Below are positions 33,285 through 42,261 of a stretch of DNA of 64,000 nucleotides, piece by piece (positions within the stretch are counted from its first letter, which is position 1; each line of letters opens with the position of its first letter). The position numbers and the translations under genes are program-made. Source of the DNA: a bacterium. GTDB lineage: Bacteria > Krumholzibacteriota > Krumholzibacteriia > LZORAL124-64-63. The stretch is from contig JAAEQC010000157.1 of the NCBI GenBank assembly GCA_024231905.1, forward strand, positions 27,930 to 91,929, read 5' to 3'. The notes under the pieces were generated by a model. The model saw only the letters and a list, made by a program, of their open reading frames with translations, made no database searches and was not told the DNA's origin.

Positions 33285-33389
33285 GTCCGTGCCCGGGCCC
33301 GGCCCCAGAGGCGTGACACTCGGCGGGTCGCCGGGGCACCGGGGCACGGACAGATCAAGCTTTGAATTTGAGGGTTTCGAGTGTCACGC
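33285..33389 (-). promoter_or_regulatory. interleaved inverted repeats in rep leader (possible pseudoknot)
   Basis: GCGTGACACTCG/CGAGTGTCACGC (33311-33322 with 33378-33389) and GTCCGTGCCC/GGGCACGGAC (33285-33294 with 33342-33351), order A-B-A'-B'. Confidence 0.65.
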
Positions 33390-33394
33390 TTCGG

Positions 33395-33423
33395 ACCATA
33401 CCCACCCGTCGGACGGGTGTCAA
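33395..33423 (-). promoter_or_regulatory. sigma70-type promoter for rep/dnaB operon with palindromic operator in spacer
   Basis: minus strand TTGACA-17nt-TATGGT; spacer region carries ACCCGTC-C-GACGGGT. Confidence 0.8.
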
Positions 33424-33430
33424 CTTCTTC

Positions 33431-34927
33431 TCAGTCGCCCGGCTCCTCTTCCTGGGTCGGCTCGGCGGCATCCTGAACCGGGGGCGGTTCCTCGGCTGTC
33501 AGCGTCGCCTTCATCGCGGCGATGATCTGCAGGCATTGCTCGGCCTCCCATTTTGAGGACTGCCCGGCGGTGACTCCGAGCTCGACCGCCAGCTCCCGAA
33601 CCTCGTCCCAGCTCATGTCCATCCCCTTCCGCAGATCCTTGAGCTGCTTGAGGGCGTCGGCCTGGGTGACCGACGGAGCCTCTTCCTGCTCTTCGGGCGG
33701 CGGCTCCTCTGGTTGGTCGGCAGGCGGTTCTGGATCTTTGGTGGTTGCCGGAGGGGTGGCCGGCGCCCCGTCGCGGAGCTCGTCGAGGCCCTTGCCGATG
33801 ATCTTGCAGTCGGCCGTCGTCCACAGCGACGAGTCCTGAGCCTTCTCTTCCCCGATCCGATGGGCGACGAACCCGCGAAAAGAGTCCTTGTCCACGTCGG
33901 CGGGGGCCTTCGGGTCGCAGTCGGTTATCTTCGCCCAGCGATTCCACAGGCGGCCTGTCTGCGCCTTGGTGGCCTTGCGTGGCTTTGTGGTCGCGGCGGT
34001 CGAGGCCTGAGGCTTCTTGGGCTCCCTGGCCGCTGTGGGCGGCGAGGCAGGGGAACCAGCGGGCAGGGCGGGGGCGGAGGTGGTAGATGGGACATCGATC
34101 ACGCCGGCGGCCTGATCTCGAAACCCGTCCGACCGAGTAGCCGACACCTGCCGGAGCTCATCGAATGGCGGGGAGTCAGCGTCGTGCTGCAGCGCCTCGA
34201 CGAGGTCGGTGGACTTCGGCACCTCGGCCGCCGAGCAGAGTGCCCGGATGGCAGTCTTGCGCGCCATCTCTGGGAACCAGTCGTCCCACGGGGTTCTCGA
34301 GTTGTACCGCTTGGCCTGCTGGACGGCCTGGGAATTGTCGCGCCGCTTCTCGATCTGGTCGAGGCGCAGCATGCGCTGGACCCGGTCGCCGTTCTTCAGG
34401 ATGACCAGCGCGTATGCGGCGACCAGGTGCTTGTCAGCATAGTCCTCTTTGCTCGCCAGGATGTTGGGGCGGTGGACAATGTCCGGGGGCTCATCCGTGA
34501 TCGTGAAGAGGCCGTGCTCTACCTCGTGGCGATAGACCACCCCGGAGTTCATCCGCGCAATCTCCCCCGAGTTCCGGACGAGCTGCGCCAGCCCATTCTT
34601 CCCGAACATCACCTTGCACTCCATCACGCCCTGCTTGCGGTTGTTGAACGGGATCAACCAAGCAAAGCCCTGCGGGGTGTTGGGCGGCAGCCCGAGCTGG
34701 CTGCAGAGCATCATGCTCGTGAGCAGGCTCGATTCGGTGCACTTGAGCAGCTTCTCGTTTTGGCTGCCGAAGGTCTGGACGACTCGGATAATCGTTTCGG
34801 CCTTGATGTGCGTCGGCAGGACCGTGTCGAGTCGAGGCGCGACGGCCTCGAGGAAGTGGCCGAAGTTGGCGGGCGGGCGAGCGGACTGCTCGATCCGCGC
34901 GATGGCGGTTTCGTCGACGGTTGTCAT
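33431..34927 (-). CDS. recT: RecT-family ssDNA-annealing protein with long Pro/Ala-rich C-terminal extension
   Basis: MLCSQLGLPPNTPQGFAWLIPFNNRKQGVMECKVMFGKNGLAQLVRNSGEIARMNSGVVY...NSRTPWDDWFPEMARKTAIRAL. Confidence 0.93.
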   Translation of the reverse strand: MTTVDETAIARIEQSARPPANFGHFLEAVAPRLDTVLPTHIKAETIIRVVQTFGSQNEKLLKCTESSLLTSMMLCSQLGLPPNTPQGFAWLIPFNNRKQGVMECKVMFGKNGLAQLVRNSGEIARMNSGVVYRHEVEHGLFTITDEPPDIVHRPNILASKEDYADKHLVAAYALVILKNGDRVQRMLRLDQIEKRRDNSQAVQQAKRYNSRTPWDDWFPEMARKTAIRALCSAAEVPKSTDLVEALQHDADSPPFDELRQVSATRSDGFRDQAAGVIDVPSTTSAPALPAGSPASPPTAAREPKKPQASTAATTKPRKATKAQTGRLWNRWAKITDCDPKAPADVDKDSFRGFVAHRIGEEKAQDSSLWTTADCKIIGKGLDELRDGAPATPPATTKDPEPPADQPEEPPPEEQEEAPSVTQADALKQLKDLRKGMDMSWDEVRELAVELGVTAGQSSKWEAEQCLQIIAAMKATLTAEEPPPVQDAAEPTQEEEPGD

Positions 34928-35730
34928 CGGGAACTCCTGTTGAGTGAGATGGTTTGCCTGGTGCCGCTGTTCGCTGGCCAGGCGTTGTTGTCGTTGCAGA
35001 CCTTGAAGGTCTCGAGGTGTTCGGCGATCATGATCCACGCCTCCACCAAGTCGTTCTGCTTGAGATCATAGATTTGGACGCCGTGCGCGGGCTGGTCCCG
35101 GGCGGTGATCCAGCCCCACTGGTCGTGTACTTCGCCGGTGAGATACGTGAGGGCCTCGCAGTAAAGCCCGGCCTGCCAGTCCTGGTTCAAGCGGAAAACC
35201 TGGCGGCGCCATCCCCGCGGGGTGATGTCTCCTGTCACCTTCAAATCCCAAATACACGGAGGATCCCAGAGGTCGAGACGACCCTTCAGGAGCAGCTTGG
35301 TCTTCGGCTCTTCCCAGAGGAACGACACTTGGGATCGGCTGCGCGCGAGGATCTCCGCAACCTCCGGGGCGGACTGTACAGCGTCGGCGATGGCAAACAC
35401 CCGGTCCCACATCTTCACCGGCAGAGCGATCTTGTCGCCGTTCCGGAGTAGCTCGATGGTGAATTTCATCGTTCCGGGGCTGCGTTTCACCCCCACCGGG
35501 AGACGGAAGAACTGTGAATGGAACTCTGCAAGGCCATCGAAGATGAGAACGTCTACCGCCGACCCAACGATCATTGGATCCGTCGGAATGAAGTCGTCAC
35601 GAACTGAAAGCCAGTGACGGTACTGAGCAGGGGATTCTGCGAGGTGTCCGAGCCCCGACTTCGATAGGGCGTCCCACTTCAGGTAGTCGACAAATGGAAC
35701 GTTGAAGTAGATGCCGGGGGCTGGAGTCAC
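34924..35730 (-). CDS. RecE-like PD-(D/E)XK exonuclease (GTG start)
   Basis: VDYLKWDALSKSGLGHLAESPAQYRHWL...KGRLDLWDPPCIWDLKVTGDITPRGWRRQVFRLNQDWQAGLY; adjacent to recT; GTGA overlap with 35727..35954. Confidence 0.85.
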   Translation of the reverse strand: MTPAPGIYFNVPFVDYLKWDALSKSGLGHLAESPAQYRHWLSVRDDFIPTDPMIVGSAVDVLIFDGLAEFHSQFFRLPVGVKRSPGTMKFTIELLRNGDKIALPVKMWDRVFAIADAVQSAPEVAEILARSRSQVSFLWEEPKTKLLLKGRLDLWDPPCIWDLKVTGDITPRGWRRQVFRLNQDWQAGLYCEALTYLTGEVHDQWGWITARDQPAHGVQIYDLKQNDLVEAWIMIAEHLETFKVCNDNNAWPANSGTRQTISLNRSSR

Positions 35731-35954
35731 TGCGTGAGCTCCGCGGTGGTGCACCCGAGGGCCTTGGCGATCCGGATCAACTCACGGGTCTTTGCTCCAC
35801 CCTGATTCTTGAACATCAGGGAGTAGGAGCTTGGGGCCATTCCGAGTGCAGCGTAGAGGATCTTCGGTGTCCACCCGCGGTCCGCGAGCAGGCGGTCGAT
35901 ATTGCGGCGGAGAATTTTGCCGACTTCGGAGTCAGGGGTGCGCTCCGTCGTCAT
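35727..35954 (-). CDS. XRE-like HTH regulator
   Basis: LRRNIDRLLADRGWTPKILYAALGMAPSSYSLMFKNQGGAKTRELIRIAKALGCTTAELTQ. Confidence 0.82.
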   Translation of the reverse strand: MTTERTPDSEVGKILRRNIDRLLADRGWTPKILYAALGMAPSSYSLMFKNQGGAKTRELIRIAKALGCTTAELTQ

Positions 35955-37072
35955 CCTTCGTCCTCGCTCGCGGCGGTGATGGCGTCAACCAGGGCTTGCT
36001 TGGTTGTGGGCAACGGGGAGATCTCCAGCTCTCGGGCCCGAACCTTTAGCTCGGGCACCGACATCCTGCTGATGGAGTCGTCGGCCGGGGGTGATGGCCG
36101 GCTCGGGCGACGCGGGGGAGCCGGGTCCGTCTCCGGCTCTGGCGCCGCCTCGTCCTCTGGCGCGTCATGGTCCGCGACCGCCGCTGGCTTTTCCTTGCGG
36201 GCAGGTGGATCGAGCAGCTTGTTGACGCCTGCCGCGAGTCCCGCGAGCTCGTCGAGAAGGTCATCGGACTCGAGGCGCATCTCCTTGGTGATGTGGTCGA
36301 TCTCACCGCGGAGCTTGTCGTAGGCTTTGAGGCGGGCCTTGAGGGTCGTCGGGCGCGGGGCTCGCTCGCCAGCCACCCAGCGATCCACCTCGGTGCGCAG
36401 CTCCTTCAGCTCCTGGGCAAATCGCTCGTGGGCATGGTGAGCGATGCTGGATGTCGAGTCCATCAGGTCCGGGATCGGGATGAGCCAAAACCGCGTGCCA
36501 ACCTGCTGCAGCGCGCGCTGCATGCGCTGGGCGTTCTCCACCTGACTTCGCCCGAGGAAGTGCATCCGAGCATGGATCCGGATGGCTCCCCAGGCCCGCA
36601 GGGTCGCGCCGAGGGCGTTCCGAACATCGTCGTTTCCGAGATAGTTCAGCTGGTAGTCGAAGCGATCCGACACGGCACTCGCCACCTCGTCGTCGATCTC
36701 GAAAATGAAAGGTGGCTTCCCCTTCAACTCCACCCGCCGCCAGGCCACACGATTGACCATCTTGCCCACCTCGTCGCCAACCCTCTCGTCGCCCTCGAGC
36801 GAGGTATCGACGATGGCCCACACCAGGACTCCGTCGTCCTCTTTGATGAGCCGGCTGATGAGCGGTTTGCGGATCGTCCGGACGGAGGAGATGATTTTCC
36901 GGAACACTCCCTCGGGGCGTGGATCCTCAATCTCCAGGGGCACGCCGTGCTCATCTGCGGCTTCGCGGAGAGCGGCGCGAGTGAGCAGGGCCCCGCTGGT
37001 ATGGAGATCCCAGGTGACCAGCACCCCGAGCAATTTGGCGTCGGCCATCGACTTTTGGAGATCCTCAAACAT
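35951..37072 (-). CDS. phage protein of unknown function with C-terminal SAP/Rho-N-like segment
   Basis: MFEDLQKSMADAKLLGVLVTWDLHTSGALLTRAALREAADEHG...; C-terminal SRMSVPELKVRARELEISPLPTTKQALVDAITAA. Confidence 0.6.
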   Translation of the reverse strand: MFEDLQKSMADAKLLGVLVTWDLHTSGALLTRAALREAADEHGVPLEIEDPRPEGVFRKIISSVRTIRKPLISRLIKEDDGVLVWAIVDTSLEGDERVGDEVGKMVNRVAWRRVELKGKPPFIFEIDDEVASAVSDRFDYQLNYLGNDDVRNALGATLRAWGAIRIHARMHFLGRSQVENAQRMQRALQQVGTRFWLIPIPDLMDSTSSIAHHAHERFAQELKELRTEVDRWVAGERAPRPTTLKARLKAYDKLRGEIDHITKEMRLESDDLLDELAGLAAGVNKLLDPPARKEKPAAVADHDAPEDEAAPEPETDPAPPRRPSRPSPPADDSISRMSVPELKVRARELEISPLPTTKQALVDAITAASEDEG

Positions 37073-37361
37073 CGTCACCCTCCTGCTTTTTGCTGTGCTC
37101 GCGGTGAAGCCGCAGCACAGTCCTTCCGGCCACGACGACGCGGAGCAGCTCCTCGTCTGGCATGGCATCGGCCCCCTCGCTCTCAACCCCCAAAGCACGC
37201 AGGACACCACGGAGGAGATCGGCAGGGGAGGTGGAGGGGTCTTCACCCAGGATGCGGTCGACTGCAGATTTGTAGTTTTCGCGCGGAATCGTTTCCGGTT
37301 TCGCTGCCGCCGCCTGGGCCGTCGCAACGAAGTCGTCAAACGCAGAATTCGGTTCATTCAT
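37065..37361 (-). CDS. hypothetical protein, first gene of early operon
   Basis: MNEPNSAFDDFVATAQAAAAKPETIPRENY...; strong SD AAGGAGG before ATG. Confidence 0.65.
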   Translation of the reverse strand: MNEPNSAFDDFVATAQAAAAKPETIPRENYKSAVDRILGEDPSTSPADLLRGVLRALGVESEGADAMPDEELLRVVVAGRTVLRLHREHSKKQEGDDV

Positions 37362-37385
37362 ACTTGCCTCCTTACAGGTTTCAGG

Positions 37386-37414
37386 ATGCTAACCAGGAAC
37401 CTGGTATGAGTCAA
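37386..37414 (-). promoter_or_regulatory. sigma70-type early promoter with operator palindrome in the spacer
   Basis: minus strand TTGACT-17nt-TAGCAT; spacer contains ACCAGG-TT-CCTGGT. Confidence 0.82.
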
Positions 37415-37453
37415 GCATAAAACGGGGTTGGTGGTCGAATCTGATCTGGGATT

Positions 37454-37681
37454 CTAGTCTTGGTTGGGGTCGAGCATTTCGTCTTCGACGGCGCGCTGAA
37501 CCTTTACGGCCTCGCCCTCACCGCCCCCGAACGAGATGCTGAATTTGACGGGTTCGTCACGGAGCTTCTGGGCGTCGGCACCTCCGTCGAGCTCCTTTTT
37601 GATGAACTCGTAGACGGGCGGAAACGCCTTCATGAGAATGTCGATCACGATGCCTGCGACTGCAGCGGCTGCCATCGGCAT
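37454..37681 (-). CDS. hypothetical protein, hydrophobic N-terminus
   Basis: MPMAAAAVAGIVIDILMKAFPPVYEFIKKELDGGADAQKL... Confidence 0.5.
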   Translation of the reverse strand: MPMAAAAVAGIVIDILMKAFPPVYEFIKKELDGGADAQKLRDEPVKFSISFGGGEGEAVKVQRAVEDEMLDPNQD

Positions 37682-37684
37682 GGG

Positions 37685-38239
37685 TCACCTCCCGCAGGCG
37701 AACGCATCCACGGATGCGGCCACCAGTTTGTAGGTTGGGTCATCGGTGGTTTTGAAGGCGCCGATTTTGACGCCGAGATCCACCACGGTCCAGGCCGCGC
37801 AGATCCCTGGCTTGATCAACACCTTCCAGTCGCCGTGGCAGTCCTTCGGCGGCGCCTCCCCGGAACATGCTTTCTCGTGGGTCTTCACGTAATCGAAGGC
37901 CGCGTCGAGAGCGAGCTTGGTTGTCCTCTGTCCGGCCTGCAAAATACCGAGGCCGCCCTTGCCGGTTTTCTTTCCGGCCTTCTCGCCTGTCCATGCGCGT
38001 GAGAGTCGAACCGCTGGCAGGACGCACTTGTCGTACTCGGCTGTTTTGATGGCGTGGGCGGCCTTGCACTCGGCGCGCTTCACCTCGAGAAACTTCTTGA
38101 CAGAGGAGTCGAACTTCTCACCGAGGGTCTTGGTGAGGCTCACAAAATTGTACCCGGTGGCGAGCCTTTTCCACGGGGTTACACTGCAGGACATGCAGAG
38201 GGCGGCGGCCAAAACGACCGCCAATCGAAGTTTAAGCAT
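37685..38239 (-). CDS. putative lipoprotein
   Basis: MLKLRLAVVLAAALCMSCSVTPWKRL: signal peptide plus lipobox-like AALC/MSC. Confidence 0.6.
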   Translation of the reverse strand: MLKLRLAVVLAAALCMSCSVTPWKRLATGYNFVSLTKTLGEKFDSSVKKFLEVKRAECKAAHAIKTAEYDKCVLPAVRLSRAWTGEKAGKKTGKGGLGILQAGQRTTKLALDAAFDYVKTHEKACSGEAPPKDCHGDWKVLIKPGICAAWTVVDLGVKIGAFKTTDDPTYKLVAASVDAFACGR

Positions 38240-38369
38240 CGGTGTTTCTCCTTTGGTTGCTTTCTAAGAACCGAGGGCCCAAGCGTAGCACGGGCGCGGG
38301 GATTTGAACAGGGCGACTTGACTTCCCCCAACAGAGGAGCAATCGTGAATCATCACCAAGGAGATCAAC

Positions 38370-38798
38370 ATGCTGAAACGAATGATTCTCGCTGCTCTAC
38401 TTCTGGCCCTCGGCGGGTGCCCGGGTCAGGCGCCAGAGATGGAGGGCCGCATCCTGCTGCCCGCCGACTATGACGCCCTCGCCCAATACGACATCGACCG
38501 GACGGACATTCACACCGGGGCGGTGGTGCTGCCAGACCGCGTGGCCCATCTCGTCCCGGATGGAGACCGCTGGAGGGTGTCCTACGAGTGGCCACCCGCG
38601 GCGGGTGGGTGTGTCTTCGATGGCAACACATCCGCGACGGACCGAACCTGGGAGCGTATCCGCCTGGGCGGAGAGCTCGACTACGACAGGGAGGCGATGG
38701 CTTGGACGGACGGAGAGAAGTGGTACCGGTTGGATGGGGACATCTTCGGCAACGCCGGGTACTGCCGGCTCTACCTCGTCGAGATCTCGCCCTACTAA
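38370..38798 (+). CDS. putative lipoprotein (lone plus-strand gene)
   Basis: MLKRMILAALLLALGGCPGQAPEMEG: lipobox LALGGC; strong SD AAGGAG; stop overlaps convergent stop of 38795..40075. Confidence 0.75.
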   Translation: MLKRMILAALLLALGGCPGQAPEMEGRILLPADYDALAQYDIDRTDIHTGAVVLPDRVAHLVPDGDRWRVSYEWPPAAGGCVFDGNTSATDRTWERIRLGGELDYDREAMAWTDGEKWYRLDGDIFGNAGYCRLYLVEISPY

Positions 38799-40075
38799 GA
38801 CGCAGCCACACCAAGGTCCGACAGGGTGTATGTCATCGATGCGGCGACGACGTTCATGGGGCTCGCCGCGGTCGGCCCAATGATCTCCATGTAATACTCG
38901 TAGGTTTCAAGGTCAATCACCTCGGGCGACGTCGGGTTGATGGCCTGGTCGTCGTCCCACGCGTTCGCCGTGGTCTTGGTCGCAGCCGCCCCGATGGCGG
39001 TGGCAACCCCTTGGTAGTCCTTCTTCCAGAGGCGCGCGCTCGAGGTGTTGGTGGTGTCCTCGTACCAGGTGATGTAGCAGTTGGTGAGGGTTGCTCCATT
39101 TGGCAGGCCGACGAGCGGGAGATGGGCGACAACATTGCCACCTGCGCCATTGAAGATGTAACCCTTGACGAGCCTGGTGCCATAGGTCCCGGAGTTACCC
39201 CAGCTCCAGTCGGTCGCGTGCCTTACCAGACTGAACGGAATCTTTTTCTTGGTGACTGTCTTCGCCGCGCTCATAGCGTATGCGCCAGCGATCCCAGTTT
39301 TGTACGACACAAAAGTGGTGCCGCGCATGTCGGCGGCTGGTTTTGTGGCCGTGCCGACGTCGGTGCCGGCGGCGAAGGTGAGGTCCGCATCCAGGTCACC
39401 GGACCCGTCGCGCGAAAGCAGCTCGGTGTCCGCTGAGTCGAGCGCGGTTTGGACGTTGAGCACCGCGCTATCGAGCTTGGTCCAAGCCCCCGCCGAAACC
39501 GAGATCCCCGTTGCGGCAGCGAGGACAAAGTCATCCCTGCGGGCGGTGGATATGTTCGCGTTCAGAATGGACACCTGCCCCGTAATCAGCTCGATATCAC
39601 AGATGAGAATCGCATCCGCTGGTTTGGCTGGCTTTGTATGCGTCGGCGTCGCGGCGGCGGTGCCAGAGACCACCCGCCACTCGTAGGACTCCTTCCAAGT
39701 GAGATACTCGGTGTTCCCGTCGATCACCTTTGAGTCCTGAAGGGTGTAGGTGAAGCGGCCGTGAATAGAGATCCACCGGCCTTCACCTGGCACCGTCGGC
39801 ACGGTCGCGTTCGCCAGGTAGTCGACGCTGCAGTCGATGACATCCGCCGTCGAGCGGTAGATGCGCTCACCGTCCTGGTCGTAGCCGATGAAGGCCCCGG
39901 TCATGTCCACTGACATACTCGGGACGCCTTGCTCGGATACCACGCCCCCGGAGATGATTCCGAAGATCCCGATGTCGGACATCAGGTTACCGATGGCGTT
40001 GTAGGTGTTCGTGACCGCGGCGTTCAGGTCCGCGGGCTCAACCAGCTGCTTGTCGAAATACTTACGTCTGTCCAT
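38795..40075 (-). CDS. putative tail fibre/baseplate-associated structural protein
   Basis: MDRRKYFDKQLVEPADLNAAVTNTYNAIGNLMSDIGIFGIISGG...; position next to tail protein I-like gene. Confidence 0.6.
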   Translation of the reverse strand: MDRRKYFDKQLVEPADLNAAVTNTYNAIGNLMSDIGIFGIISGGVVSEQGVPSMSVDMTGAFIGYDQDGERIYRSTADVIDCSVDYLANATVPTVPGEGRWISIHGRFTYTLQDSKVIDGNTEYLTWKESYEWRVVSGTAAATPTHTKPAKPADAILICDIELITGQVSILNANISTARRDDFVLAAATGISVSAGAWTKLDSAVLNVQTALDSADTELLSRDGSGDLDADLTFAAGTDVGTATKPAADMRGTTFVSYKTGIAGAYAMSAAKTVTKKKIPFSLVRHATDWSWGNSGTYGTRLVKGYIFNGAGGNVVAHLPLVGLPNGATLTNCYITWYEDTTNTSSARLWKKDYQGVATAIGAAATKTTANAWDDDQAINPTSPEVIDLETYEYYMEIIGPTAASPMNVVAASMTYTLSDLGVAAS

Positions 40076-40084
40076 CGCCAGCTC

Positions 40085-41869
40085 CTAATGCAGAATTGTC
40101 TCCAGGCCAAGGCGACTGTAGCCAAGCTCCCAGTGGTCGAACGTGACCGCGTCAGTCGGATCCTGAATCAGGTAGTGCTCGTGCGCCACCTTGGCGGCCT
40201 CAGCGATCAGGCCAATCCACCTCCGCTGCTCAGCCGTGAGATCCGTCAGAGACTGTATCACAAACGTGTAGAGCGCGGGGTCGCCGTCGCCCGGGCCCAG
40301 ATAGGTCCCCTGGCCGAGAGTGTCCTCTCCGAGCACCCACCGATACTCGAAGGAGTTGTAGGCAAGAATGGTGACCGTGATCCCCAGGAAGAACCGAACG
40401 AGGTTAATTATCGCCGGCTCGGTTCCGTGCTGCCGATAGCTCGGCACGAGCACGTCGAGCAGCTTGCGCTTCTGGCTCTCGGTCAGGTCGAACGAGTGGG
40501 GGTTCCCGAGGTCCTGCAGGCGGGCTTCGACGAAGATTTCCGGCGCCCGGTCCACATCCCAGATCTGCTCGATCCTGTCGGCGTCCCAGAGCAGCAACCA
40601 CACCACATCCTGCCAGCAGTCGACCAGGCGCTCCAGGTCGCCCGTGACATCGTCGTCTCGGTTCTGCTGGGCCAGCATGTCCCAGATCCTGAAGCGGCGG
40701 CTGTCGGGCCACTCAGGCGGCGTCCAAGAGGCAAACCCGGCGGTGCGATAGTCTGCGTCGAGCGCGTTGGCGTTGCTCGAGTCATCCGCTATCGCGCCGC
40801 AGGTGAGCAGGTAGTTCCGCCAGAAGGTCAACTCGATGTCCGTAGTCAGGTCGAAGACAGTCGAGCTGATCTCCGTGACCGCTGTCACTGTCGCCGAGAC
40901 CGCGGCTTGTCGGTCGTTGGCCGCGACATACGAGAGGTTGTAGTTTGCTGGGTTGAGTGCATCGGCGGCGCCCATGGCAGAGGCCGCGAGCATCCCCTCG
41001 TCGAATGTGGCGCGGATCGTCGTCGCATACGTGGCCAAGGCCGAGAGGACTCTTGGGGCTACGATGTCCTCGATGGTGAATGAGTACGATTCATCGATGG
41101 TATACGCACCGCCGACCGTCTCTGAAACCACTCGGACTGTAACGACCTCTTCGCTGTCAAACGCAGTCGTCGGGTCGATGGTTATTCTGAAATCGTGAAG
41201 AACCTCTACCGTGATGTCATCGAACTCGCAGTATCCCGCTCCCGCGGTATTGGCGACGAGGTTTAAGCTCGTTCCAGTCGGAACATATGTGACATCGAAA
41301 GCCTGCCACGAGGTGGAGCTGCTGCCGGTCCAAACAGCAACCCCTTTGTTATGAACTTCTGGAGGGGCGCTTCCGTCGCTTCGGGCCCATCCTCGAACAC
41401 GAACAGCAAGACCAACAGTGAGGATGGATTGCGTGGCGCCTGGATCTGGGGTTGCGCCAAACGCCACACGAAGACATCGAGCGCCGCCATGCGGTGTAGT
41501 CGTTTGCTTCGAGAGGACCGCGCCGTTGTCTGGCGACCAGCTTCCCGTTCCCGCGGCTTCCATATCGCCATCAACGACAAGGTCACCTGGAGGCAAAACG
41601 AGCGCTGCAGCAGAAGAAGCCGGGCCATTAAAACCAGGAGTGAAAAGCCCCAGCCCGCCAACGTATGCGAGCAGGCCGTTGATCCAAACAGCTGTTTGGG
41701 TGTTGTCGACCGCCGCCGCCGCGGTCGACAACACGTCCAGCGTGATGGTCGGCGTTGAGGAGACGTCGACATCGCTGTCCTCTGGGTACTGGTTTGCAAG
41801 GAAGAGGCCGACAGATGTCTCTTCTGTGAAGTCGTCAAACCATAGCGCCGGCAGGTTGATTTGCGTCAT
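40085..41869 (-). CDS. tail protein I-like baseplate protein with inserted carbohydrate-binding-like and Ig-like modules
   Basis: C-terminal VDCWQDVVWLLLWDADRIEQIWDVDRAPEIFVEARLQDLGNPHSFDLTESQKRKLLDVLVPSYRQHGTEPAIINLVRFFLGI; inserted module DGDMEAAGTGSW...TSWQAFDVT...YCEFDDITVEV. Confidence 0.75.
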   Translation of the reverse strand: MTQINLPALWFDDFTEETSVGLFLANQYPEDSDVDVSSTPTITLDVLSTAAAAVDNTQTAVWINGLLAYVGGLGLFTPGFNGPASSAAALVLPPGDLVVDGDMEAAGTGSWSPDNGAVLSKQTTTPHGGARCLRVAFGATPDPGATQSILTVGLAVRVRGWARSDGSAPPEVHNKGVAVWTGSSSTSWQAFDVTYVPTGTSLNLVANTAGAGYCEFDDITVEVLHDFRITIDPTTAFDSEEVVTVRVVSETVGGAYTIDESYSFTIEDIVAPRVLSALATYATTIRATFDEGMLAASAMGAADALNPANYNLSYVAANDRQAAVSATVTAVTEISSTVFDLTTDIELTFWRNYLLTCGAIADDSSNANALDADYRTAGFASWTPPEWPDSRRFRIWDMLAQQNRDDDVTGDLERLVDCWQDVVWLLLWDADRIEQIWDVDRAPEIFVEARLQDLGNPHSFDLTESQKRKLLDVLVPSYRQHGTEPAIINLVRFFLGITVTILAYNSFEYRWVLGEDTLGQGTYLGPGDGDPALYTFVIQSLTDLTAEQRRWIGLIAEAAKVAHEHYLIQDPTDAVTFDHWELGYSRLGLETILH

Positions 41870-42261
41870 GGAGCCACCGCCTCGAGAGTAAGCGCCACCG
41901 TTTGTGATCCAGTCAGGTGAAACACATTCACAGAGCGCTTGGCGTAGTCTCGGATCGCACTGGCCGCAATTTGCTCTGACCAGTACTCGACCCCGCCAAC
42001 CGTCAGCGAGGCCTTGAAGTCGATGGTTGCCGCGTCAGATGTATTCCGCATCTTCATCGCCCACGACAGGATGTTTGTCGAGGTGAGATCGATTGACAGC
42101 TCGAGACCATCCTTGTCTCCGATCTCGATATCATCTTCTTTGGATTCGTCTTCGCTCCCAACAAGGAAAACCCAAAGCCCGTCTGGAGCGGTCCACCCGG
42201 TTGGCTGGACCCTCCCCGCTCGCTGCGAGAAGATCAGCGGGCCTCTGTCTCCTGCGGCCAC
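41866..42261 (-). CDS. hypothetical structural protein
   Basis: MAAGDRGPLIFSQRAGRVQPTGWTAPDGLWVFLVG...; beta-rich, in tail module. Confidence 0.5.
   Translation of the reverse strand: MAAGDRGPLIFSQRAGRVQPTGWTAPDGLWVFLVGSEDESKEDDIEIGDKDGLELSIDLTSTNILSWAMKMRNTSDAATIDFKASLTVGGVEYWSEQIAASAIRDYAKRSVNVFHLTGSQTVALTLEAVAP

Noticed and set aside
38280-38335. tRNA-like 3' end on minus strand (GTTCAAATCCCCGCGCCCG)
   Set aside because: T-loop-like string only; flanking bases do not form a T-stem or acceptor stem. Possibly an att remnant but unsupported.
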